Source: Thecamonas trahens ATCC 50062 (taxonomy: Eukaryota > Apusozoa > Apusomonadida > Apusomonadidae). Taken from it: a stretch of DNA of 30,868 nt. How positions within the stretch are numbered: the stretch's first letter is position 1; each line of letters opens with the position of its first letter. Below the pieces are notes generated by a model. That model saw only the letters and a program-made list of their open reading frames with translations, searched no databases and was not told where the DNA came from. The translations under genes and the position numbers were made by a program. The stretch is taken from NCBI RefSeq assembly GCF_000142905.1, contig NW_013657651.1:361682-392549 (forward strand). The letters are read 5' to 3'. Positions 16,260 through 25,249 of the stretch are shown in pieces.

Positions 16260-18691
16260 TTACTCACCAAAGTGGTTCTTAAGGGTTATGATGAGGTTGT
16301 TGGTGTGGAGAGGATCCTTGACGACAACGCCGTCCATGGACCAGCCCTCATGGGGAACGTCCTTGTTGAGGAACATGCCCTCGATGAGCTTGAGGTTTGC
16401 AAGACGTTCTGGCTTGCGATGTGCCTTTTCGGTAAAGTCGTCGTCGGCCTGGCGGCCGGTGAGAATCTCGGCGAGGCGCATCAGGATGATGCCGTCGGCT
16501 AGATCCGAGTGGAGATCGCGGACCTTCCACATGGCGTCACGCATGGCAAGCTTGGAGTTGACCCAGCGGGTGAGGTCGGCCTTGAGAGCTTCGTCGCGCG
16601 AGATGGTGTCGCGGGCACCGGTGTAGGCGGCCATGATGCGCGAGAGGATTGTTTGCACGGTGGTGATGTCGCCGCGCATGACGTCGGCCTCGCGCAGATC
16701 GCCGACTTTGATGCCATCGGCACGCATGCGCTCAAAGACGGCGGTGGCGTTGTCGAGCTTGGCGGCGCCGTCGAGAAACTCGGTGTGGTAGATGTGCTCC
16801 GGGAACATGACTGCCGTCAGTTCCTCGATGAGCTTGATGAACAGGAGCGAGTCGCGGAAGTCGTCGTCGAGGTGGATGACGCGGAGTTTGTGCGGGAGGA
16901 GGATGCGGTTGGCCCAGTCGATGAGGACGTCGGCCGGCTTGACGGTGACTGAGGCAGCGGCGGCAGCGGCGGCAGAGGTCGAGCCCGACGACGACGCTGA
17001 CGGTCCGGAGGCACGGGTGACGCTCTGCAGCTTGCCCGAGGCGACGAGGCGGGTGAGCGAGTTGGGCTTGTAGCGGCCGCCGTCGAAAAAGTCGCGGATG
17101 GCGGCGACCATGCGACGGACCGGCTTGGACGAGGCGTTGACAACGTCGGCCGGGCTCCATGTCTCGGTCTTGAGGCCGAGCAGCGGGAGCATGGTGTGGA
17201 GAAGGGTGCAGTTCTCGAGTTGGGCGGTGACGGTGTTGGGCGCGATGTGGTACGGCGGGAGGCTTTCGCCGGTGAGGACGCGGAGGACGTCAAAGACTGG
17301 AATGCCGCCCTTCATGTCGCGCTCGAGCTCGGTGTAGCGGATCGAGGTTGACGATGAGGCGAGAACGGTGTTGATCCAGTTGAGGAGCATGGCTGATGAC
17401 GGCAAGGCGGAGTTGGCGGCAGCCACGGCGGAGGCGCGCGGGCCGGATGCGGCGCCGCCGACGGTGGACGGCGGCGGAGCGCCGGTGCCGGTGCGGCCGG
17501 TCGGCCCGCCGGCTGCGCCGAAAACCCGCGCCGGTGGGCGGACGCCCTCACGCTTGCCCGACGCCCACTGACAGAGTTCGCGGTAGGTGGGCGAGGCCGA
17601 GACCAGCGGCTCGACGACCGAGAACTTGGTCTTGGTTGCGCCAGCATCGATCATGGCTGTAAGCCACTCACGGCGCGACATGACCGACTTGCCGTTGAGC
17701 CAGAGGACCGAGCCGGCCGGATCCTGTGAAGGCACGACGAAAAACCCATTCTCACAAGCGTTGGCAAAGGTTTTGAGCCCGACGTTACAGGTGAGGAGGT
17801 TGACCTTGCCGTAGAGCTTGGCGACCTGGGCTGAGCCGGACGAGTAGAACTTGAGCGAGGTGCCGACGACCTCGAAGAACAGCTTCTTGAATACTAGGGC
17901 GCCGCCCTCGGTCTCGACGAGCTCGATGGAGCCGGCCTTGGTAGCGCCTGCCTCGATGGGGTTGGCCATCGTTTTCTTGCGTCGCTCGTCGACCGGCGCC
18001 GGCGCACGGCTGGCCGGGCGGTTCCCGGCAGCTGAAGCTGGCTGAGCAACAACGCGAGCCTGCTGGGCCGGCGCGGGCGCCACGACTTGGACCTGCTGGC
18101 GCGGCGGCGGATCGTCAAAGTCATCAAAGGAGATGCCAGCAAGCATGGCCTCGGCGGCGTCGATGCGTGAGGTCTTGGGCGCCTTGCGGGTAACCGGAGC
18201 CTGCGAGGCCGAGGCTACAGCGGATGACGTTGCGCTCAGCTCATCCTTGCGAACAAGCACCGCGCCGCCCTGGCGAACCAAGGCCGTGAGCCATGCCTTG
18301 AGTTCGTCAAAGGTAGCAGTGACGAATCGCATCTTGATGGCGGCCTGCGATGCGAGCGAGAACTCGAGCTTGCCCGGTCCGACCTCGACCGATGCACCGC
18401 GGACCTGAAGGACGATGAGCGGCCTGCCTGACGAGGCACTAGCAGCATCGCGATAAAAATGCAGCACACCGGCAGAAGCCACCAGCTCGCAGAAGACACT
18501 CGCCCATGACCCTGTTCCTCCGTCTTTCCTCGTCTGCAGACTTCCACGCTGCGACAGTGGAGGGTGAGTGGGAGGGTGAGGGTGAGGGCGAGAGATAGAG
18601 AGGGAGAGAGAGAGAGAGAGAGAGTGTGTGTGTGGAGGGGAGATTCTGGTGAAAACACCTGAGGGAGGAGACAGGCAGGCAAGCGTACCAT
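16260..18691 (-). CDS. PH-PH-CH-CH-CH protein, probable actin/membrane linker (two exons)
   Basis: Model: ATG 18691-18689 as a one-codon coding exon, intron 18534-18688, exon 2 from 18533; 758 residues. First PH domain about 8-91: the residues restored by splicing (GSWASVFCELVASAGVLHFY) supply the Trp and beta strands that open a PH domain. A low-complexity Ala/Pro linker follows. Second PH domain is about 200-302 (GALVFKKLFFEVVGTSLKFY ... REWLTAMIDAG). Three calponin-homology domains follow at about 380-483, 533-638 and 650-756; the last has WVNSKL ... DLHSDLADGIILMRLAEIL. CH arrays bind actin or microtubules and PH domains bind phosphoinositides or proteins, so a membrane-cytoskeleton role is inferred. 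No ATG lies in the exon-2 frame near its start, which forces an upstream exon. I know no named family with this order. Confidence 0.82.
18534..18688 (-). other. Intron of the PH-CH gene
   Basis: 155 bases on the minus strand: donor GTACGC directly after an ATG, acceptor AGTCTGCAG before ACGAGGAAAGAC. A long CT/CA-rich tract (sense strand) forms the pyrimidine region. Joining gives a PH-domain start lacking in the unspliced frame. Confidence 0.7.
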
Positions 18692-19189
18692 GGTGTGAAG
18701 AGGGAGAGTGTGTGAAGGTATGTGGGGGTGAGGGGGCAGGTGTTTGTTTTTGTGTGTGTATGTATTTGTGTGTGTGTGTGGGCGAGGGGTATGTGTATGT
18801 GTGTGTGCGTGTGCGTGTGTGCGTGCGTGTGTGGTGGTGTGTGTGTGGGCGTGTGTGTTGGCGTGGAGGTTTGGTGCTGTGACGGTGTTGGTTGCTGCCA
18901 TTATTGGAAATGTCAGCCGAAACGTGCGCTGTCCGGCCAACACCATCTCAAGCTCTCCCTCCCTCCCCTCCCCCCCCCCCCCCGCACCCAGCCTTTGCCC
19001 TAGCCCTCTTCACAGCCAGCGAACAGCAAGCAAGTTCTCTCTCGCCCACTTTGCGTGCCGTCTCCAATACCTCTAACTCCTTCTCGAGAGTGAGGCTTGT
19101 CTGTGTCTTGTGACGCAGGAGGTGGGTCTTTCCCCAGGGTCGCAGACATCGGCAGTCCAAGGGCGCCCGTGGTCAGCTCGGCCACCATT
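18692..19189. promoter_or_regulatory. Divergent intergenic region with TG repeats
   Basis: Lies between the minus-strand PH-CH gene and the plus-strand phosphatase. It is TG-rich at about 18720-18860, with C(14) at 18970-18983 and no recognised gene. It should contain both promoters and the phosphatase 5' UTR. Frames here are simple-sequence artefacts. Confidence 0.6.
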
Positions 19190-22100
19190 ATGTCGAAGGA
19201 TGGAGCGAGCTCGAGCGGCAGTGTAGTCAAGGGCGATGGAACCGGTAGTGCTGGGCTTGGGGGTGATGCTAGTGGTGGCTCGGGTACAAGCACGAGCTCG
19301 CATGTTCCACTGCTGCGGCGGGCGGTGCGCAAGTCGGTGGTGGCGTCGAGGCTGAAGAGTGTGCTCGCGGCGGCCAAGTCGTCTGCGGCCGACGGCGGCG
19401 AGCCGGGCACCGAGGCTGAGTCAGCGGACCCGCCGCGGAGTGCGAAAAAGTCTGCGGCGGCTCGGTTTGCAGCGATTGCGCGCAAGGCGAGGGCGAGCGC
19501 CGGCGGGGCGGCGGGGCCTGCGGTCAAGGTCCGGGCAGCGGTGGAGGCGTTCTCGGCGGTTGTGCGCCGCAATCGCGATGTGGCTGATCACAGTGACACC
19601 GAGCCAAAAGCTGAAGCAGGGTCGTCGTCGCCAGCTGGCCAGGAAGCCTTGGTTGTTGAAGTCGCCGAGACAGGCGAGCGGCCGGGTGCTACGCGGCCAC
19701 CGATGCTGGTCATTCCCGAGGGCGGAAATGACGAGCTGGTGCAGGAGGCGTCGGAGGCAATTGAGCTGCTCAAGCAAGACCCGCCGATCCAAAAGGCCGG
19801 GTACGGCGGCGAGTCTGGATGGGACTTTCCCGAGTTTGACAAGGATGCAGTGGTGGCGTCACTTGGGCTGACGGACGAGCGGCTATGTGACTACCGCGAG
19901 GCATTTGAAGAGGCTGATCTTGACGGCAACGGGTACCTCTCGCTCCACGAGTTCAAGTCGTGCACGTACATTCTCGGGCACGCGCGGTCGCCGGCGTTTG
20001 TGCAGCGAGTGCTGCGGCAGTTTGGGCTTGTGGACGCCAACAATGACGGGCGGATCTCGTTTACCGAGTTTATCACGTTTTTGAAAAGGCGGACCTGTTT
20101 CGATACCTCTCATACGTGGAGGCGTTCAAAATGCTGCAGGCCGACGACGAGAACTACATCCGCGAACGTGCGCTGGCGGGTCAGATGCTGGAGATCGGAT
20201 ACCGCGAGCCGCCGCTGGCGTCCAAGGAGCACTTTGGCATGTTTGACATGTACCGGGCAGGGGTGCTGGGCATTCCACGGCAAAAACTGGCGACGACCAA
20301 GGTGAAACGGCGACGGCGGATCATGAAGAAGCTGAAGAGTTACAAGCCGCGCAACAAGATGAAGCGCGGTGAGTTCCTGGCGGCGCTTGGGTACACCGGC
20401 AAGACGTACGAGGATGTGACTGTGGCGACATGGCACTCGCTGTACGCACAAAGTGTGCCGGAGCTCACGCCGAAGAGCGTGGACCTCAATCACACCATGT
20501 CTGCGCTCAAGCGCAACTCGACGCTCACAGGATCGTCGTGTTCGCTAATTGATTACGCTGGGACGCCACGGGCCGCCGATTTGCCGCCGATCCTGGCGCG
20601 CGAAGTCGGGCTCGCGACCGACACTCCCGAGTTTGACGTTGTCATTGTGGTGACAGCAGTGGCGTTCTACCTCGGGTTTGAGGTGCGTGTGACGACAACG
20701 CCGCGGTCGACGGTGTCGGACTTGCGCGAGCTCATTGGGGCACAGACTGGGCATGCGCCGGAGCTGCATCGGCTCTATCACGAGGGTTTCCATCTCCACG
20801 ACTCGACGCGGAGTCTCGCGTCGTACAACATTGGCGACGGCTCGCGAGTCTCTGTGGTCACGCTCCCGCTGACGCACCTGCTCGAGTCGGACAAGGTGTT
20901 TGACGGCGACGGAGCGCCTAACTTGCCGAACATCTACGAGCACTTTCGGTGGGAGGGACTGCTGCGTGTGGCGGACGCGCTGCGGATCATCACATCGGTG
21001 CAAGAGGTGCTTGCCCGCGAGCCAAACATGGTCCACGTCTATGAGCCGGTCAACGTGGTCGGCGATCTGCACGGACAGTTCTACGACCTCGAGACGATTT
21101 TCGAGGCGGGCGGGGACCACTTTGAGGGCGGCGTCAACTGGCTCTTCCTCGGTGACTACGTGGACCGCGGCTACTTTTCGTGCGAGGTCATCTTGTACAT
21201 TTTTGCGGCCAAGCTCAGGTACCCTGCGGCGATCAGCCTCGTCCGCGGCAACCACGAGTCATCGTCGATGACGCGGCGGTACGGCACGATTTCCGAGTGC
21301 CGCCACAAGTACGGCGGCGAGGACGGATCTGACACGACGGTCTTTGACGCCCTCCTCGAGTGCTTCCAGCACCTGCCGGTGTGCGCGGTGGTGCACTCGG
21401 CCGGGCAGAGGATGCTGGCACTGCACGGCGGCATCTCTCAAGAAGTGATCGACTTGGAAGAGTACCTTGCCGGCTACGACCGGGTATGCGAGCCTGAGGG
21501 TCCGGTCAAGGGCCTACTGTGGAACGATCCATGGGACGACTGCTACATCGGGGTCGAGTGCGAGCCAGCGCCGCCGCCGGGAGCGCCACCGCAGATTGAG
21601 CTCAACGCGGCGCACACCGAGCTCGACCTGCGGCTTCACCCCGAGCCTGTGCCAGACACGCGACCGGACGAGCTCGACCACGACTCGGATAACTACTCGT
21701 CGAGTGGCGAGAGTCACGCCGGGCTGAGCGAGAAGGCTGACGACGACGGGCGCAGAGCAGACCTGACGGTCGACTTGACGGCAAGCAGCTTGTCGCGGAC
21801 AGTGCCGCCGACGCCACACCCCAACGAGACGTTTTCCGGGAGCCGGCGGCGGATACCGTCGTCGTCGTCATTTGCAGACTTGCTTCCGCACGAGCAGCCT
21901 GTTCCCGCTGCCGACGTAGTGGATGTCGACACGTCGCTGGAGGCGTCGCTTGATCTCGCGCTCGAGGAAGAGGGATCGTGGGACGGCGTGGAGCAAGAGG
22001 AGGATGTTGACGGCGAGGTTGAGGCCAAAGACAAAGATGGAACTCAGAGTGTCGGCCAACTCAAGTCGAAGAAAGCCAAGAAGGGCAAGAGCAAGGACAA

Positions 22101-23382
22101 GGACAAGGACAGTGGCAAGGGCAAGAAGAAGAAGAAGAAGAAAAAGAAGAAGAAGAAGAAGCGCAAGTCGAAGGACAAGGCCGAGAGCGAGTCGTGTGCG
22201 TCGTCTGCGTCGTCTGCGTCGTCTGCGTCGTCTGCGCGATCATCGGGCGTGCCGTCGCCATGGGTCGACGAGTCGTCGACGAGCGACGGGGCCGGGGCCG
22301 AGTATGACGGCGGATGGGCCGCCAGGTTGGGCTCGTCGGGCGAAGCCGAGGGCGCCGGACCGGCGGCGGCGCGGGTGGACGGTGAGGCGGGTGTGGAGGC
22401 AACGATGGACCCCCTGCTCGCGGCGACCGACTCGGTGATGGAGCACGAGGAAGCCGAGGTGCTGGATCGACTGGAGCGGTCAAAGGACGACCTCGTGTTT
22501 GACCTCAACCAGGTGCGAGAGCTGTCTGCGGACGAGCTTGCGGAGCTTCCGCCGCACGAGACGCTCGACGAGGCGTCGTTTCGGCCGTCGATGCGCGGGC
22601 GGACGTGCCGGGAGTTTGACTACGCGGCGGTGTGCCACTTTCTGAAGCGCAACGGTATGATCTCGATTCTCCGCGGGCACCAGGTCCCGCTTGACGACGG
22701 GTTCGACGTGTTCAAGCCTGGACCGCAGTACGACTTTCCGTCGATTGTGACTGTGTTTTCCGCGCCCAACTACACCGACGACCACATGCAGGTGGGCGGG
22801 ATGGCAGTGTTCCGCGATGGCGTGATGGTGTTGCGGCGGTACCCATGGAAGCTGCATCCTGTGTGCTACCCGGTGGGCCACAAGTACGCGTACACGCGGC
22901 ATCTGCACTACGAGGACTTTGTACAGTTCCTAGCGCACTTTTATCCGCAGTGCACCAAAGTCGAACCGCTTTGGGTGCACCTCCGCAAGTCGGGGCGCGT
23001 GGCAGAGTTCATTGCCACGGCCAACGCGCGGATCGACGACCCGTCGCTGCACGTGTCAGTGGCGGATTTACAGTATGCGACCGAGCCGTGGGAGTTTCTG
23101 CGGGCGCACATCACAGACATGCTGGGCAACTCGGACAAGCCGATGGTGCGCGACTTGCACAAGCATATCATCCACGACGTGCACGCGTTCTACAACGGAT
23201 TCGACTACATCCGGCACGCGCTCCGGCGCGAGGCCGAGTACGAGCGCATGCCCGAGACGCTCGAGTCGTCCGACTCGGAGTCGGACATGTTCTCGGACCT
23301 CTCGTCGTGCACCTCGAGCGACGACATGGACGAGACCGGCGAGTTTTCATCATCGTCGTCGCTGATGGGCTCAGACTTTTGA
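19190..23382 (+). CDS. EF-hand / ubiquitin-like / calcineurin-type PPP phosphatase (one-base frameshift)
   Basis: About 1,397 residues if one base is restored. After a Ser/Ala-rich N-terminus come two canonical EF-hand loops at 243-254 (DLDGNGYLSLHE) and 282-293 (DANNDGRISFTE). The frame breaks at the T run 20078-20082 and resumes one base off as EKADLFRYLSYVEAFKML. A ubiquitin-like fold follows at about 497-560 (VTTTPRSTVSDLRELIG ... SLASYNIGDGSRVSVV). The PPP catalytic domain starts at about 585: GDLHGQ (D626, H628), GDYVDRG (D656), GNHE (N688), LHGG (H746) and RGHQ (H1164), so all metal ligands are present. LLWNDPWDD and the general sequence are closest to calcineurin A/PP2A-like enzymes. 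Between WNDPWDD (778) and RTCREFDY (1138) sits a low-complexity insertion with a poly-Lys tract and Ser-Ser-Ala repeats. The C-terminus has a novel region, then an acidic Ser tail. Calcium regulation in cis is inferred. Confidence 0.9.
22118..22228 (+). repeat. Coding microsatellites in the phosphatase insertion
   Basis: An AAG-type tract (about 22126-22164) encodes 14 Lys in a row, followed at about 22197-22240 by a 9-base TCGTCTGCG repeat encoding Ser-Ala-Ser units. Both stay in frame and lie in the insertion within the catalytic domain. Confidence 0.85.
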
Positions 23383-23406
23383 GTGAGTGAACATAGATAC
23401 AGAAGG

Positions 23407-24894
23407 CTACGTGCGCTTCCTTGGCAGCGTCCGCTGCTTCTTTGGGGGACGTAGCGGGAGGCGAGAGGAGACAGACTTCCGCTTCCGGGTCTTGGTGGCG
23501 GTCTCAAGCGAGACAATGAGGTCAGCGGATGGCGGCGGGAGGGTGGGCGGGAGGCGGGAAGGGCGGCGGCGAGGCGGGGCGGCGAGGCGCGGGATGGGTC
23601 GCGCGAGAACACGGGCAACGCGGACGCGCTTGCTGCGCTCGCCCTGATCGTCGTCGCTCCAAAACTCGTCGGCGTCGGACGATGACGACGACGAAGACGA
23701 CGAGGGAGCAGCGGCGACAAGCGAGGGGCGTGATGCGGCCGCTTGGTGCTCTGCACGGGCGCGGCGTGCGGCGGCGCCGACGCGAGCGGCGTATTCGCGG
23801 GCGGCACCGGCGGTGGACCACTCGTCCTCGGACGCCATGTCGTTGAGGACCGGGCGAAGCAGGCGGCGGGCATAGGAGCGAGCAAGGTGGGCAATGGCAG
23901 TGAGCGCGGAGAGTGAGAGCTGGCCCTCCATGTCGGGCAGAGCGTCGGCCATCCACGAGCCGGTCTCGGCTACAGCGCGGAGTGCGGTGGGCGACGGGCG
24001 TGGGTCAGCGGCGACGGTCTCGGGCGAGACGACCGGCTCGAGGATGGGAACGTGCTCGATGGCGGCCTTGACGCCGATGCGTGCGGCATCGCGCTCAAAC
24101 TGCTTGCAGGCGTCAGCGAGCACGGCGTCGTCGTCGGTTGCCAGCTCGCGCTCAACAGCGAGGCGAGCGGCAAACTCGGCGGCCGGGTGCTCACGATCGA
24201 GCCAGACGGCTTGGGCCTTAAAGTACTCGGCCGAGTCGTTGTGGGGCGGCGGGGGGAGGGACGATTGAGGTATCGGGGAGTAGACTGGATCGGAGGCGCC
24301 GTGCTGAATGCGGCGGCGGATGTTGGACTCTGAGGCTGTGGATGCGAGAGCAAAGGAAGGCGGGAGCGGCGGGCGCCACGAGTGCGGATCGCCGGGAGCG
24401 AGCTGGGCGAGCGAGCGCGAGACAGGCGTCGGTGCGTCGTTTCGATGAGTGGTCGAGTCATTGCCACTGTGCCAACGGGCAGGGATCTTGGCAAGGACGT
24501 CGACGTCGCTACGGGCCTTGTAGCCAAGCTGGCGATAGGTGGGAGCCTTTGGATCCCAGGCGTAGACGGCAGTGGCATCGACAAGCTCTGGGATGGCTGC
24601 AGTGGCCTGATGCGAGGCATGCGGATTCAACAGACCAATTCTGTTGTAGCTGTACGCCAGCGAGACAAGCGAGTCCAAGCCGCGTGGCTCGCGCAGAATC
24701 TGTGCCCTTGCCGCCCGCTCGAGTTTGGAGGTGTCGGGCATACGGTATCGGAGCTGTCGGTCGAGCGGGAGGTCGGGGACGAGGCTTCGTTTGAGCCGCT
24801 TCTGGAGCCATCGTCTTCGCTCCCACCGTCTCAGCGACCGAGCTGTGGATGGATGGGCGTGCGGTGGGGGTGGGGGTGGAGAAGGGGGGGGCAT
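23407..24894 (-). CDS. Basic, probably nuclear protein, unknown
   Basis: 495 residues from ATG 24894 (MPPPSPPPPPPHAHPS...). After the Pro-rich start comes a strongly basic helix (ARSLRRWERRRWLQKRLKRS) and a conserved-looking globular part (DSLVSLAYSYNRIGLLNPHA ... AVYAWDPKAPTYRQLGYKAR). The C-terminal half has a helical segment (LSLSALTAIAHLARSYARRL) reminiscent of a histone-fold helix, but this is too weak to name. A Ser tract with an acidic patch (SDADEFWSDDDQGE) follows, and the end is very basic (TRKRKSVSSRLPLRPPKKQR), resembling nuclear localisation signals. I do not recognise the family; a transcription or chromatin role is a guess. An in-frame ATG at 24738 is an alternative start. It is convergent with the phosphatase, only 24 bases between stops. 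Confidence 0.65.
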   Translation of the reverse strand: MPPPSPPPPPPHAHPSTARSLRRWERRRWLQKRLKRSLVPDLPLDRQLRYRMPDTSKLERAARAQILREPRGLDSLVSLAYSYNRIGLLNPHASHQATAAIPELVDATAVYAWDPKAPTYRQLGYKARSDVDVLAKIPARWHSGNDSTTHRNDAPTPVSRSLAQLAPGDPHSWRPPLPPSFALASTASESNIRRRIQHGASDPVYSPIPQSSLPPPPHNDSAEYFKAQAVWLDREHPAAEFAARLAVERELATDDDAVLADACKQFERDAARIGVKAAIEHVPILEPVVSPETVAADPRPSPTALRAVAETGSWMADALPDMEGQLSLSALTAIAHLARSYARRLLRPVLNDMASEDEWSTAGAAREYAARVGAAARRARAEHQAAASRPSLVAAAPSSSSSSSSSDADEFWSDDDQGERSKRVRVARVLARPIPRLAAPPRRRPSRLPPTLPPPSADLIVSLETATKTRKRKSVSSRLPLRPPKKQRTLPRKRT

Positions 24895-25249
24895 TTGGGT
24901 CGGGTCGGGGGTGGAGTGTGGCACGTGGGGAGAGGGGAGGGAGAGGGGAGATGGATCGGTCACTTTGGGAGGGGGTTGGGGGGGGGGGCAGTCGGAGTCG
25001 CCGTAGCTGTGGTGATGGATGTGGTGATGGATGTGGTGATGGATGTGGTGATGGATGCGATCTGTGGCGGCTGGCGACTCAAGTCACAGGCGAATTGAGA
25101 TGAACGAGAGTTCCGTGGAAGGCGACAAAGACGAGGACGAGGACATGGTGGAAGGGAGGTGGGGGAGAGGGGGGGGGGGGGGGGGGGGGGAGGGTGACGG
25201 ACAGAGGCAGACTTGACACACAAGACGGACAAGCAAGTCGAGGTTAGCA
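24895..25249. promoter_or_regulatory. Divergent intergenic region with G runs and 12-base repeat
   Basis: Separates a minus-strand and a plus-strand gene. It contains G(11) at 24978-24988, four perfect copies of GTGGTGATGGAT at 25009-25056, and G(22) at 25169-25190. No gene is seen. It presumably carries both promoters. Confidence 0.65.
25009..25056. repeat. 12-base tandem repeat, four perfect copies
   Basis: The unit GTGGTGATGGAT is repeated four times without change, between divergent start codons. Likely a recent minisatellite. Confidence 0.93.

Noticed and set aside
16260-16269. GTGAGT donor overlapping the PH-CH stop codon, suggesting splicing into THOC5
   Set aside because: The third CH domain is already complete and THOC5 has its own start and normal N-terminus.
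16163-16270. THOC5 extension MVSNNQPATESPTHTRT...
   Set aside because: Translates TG and G(21) tracts; ATG 16162 is better placed.
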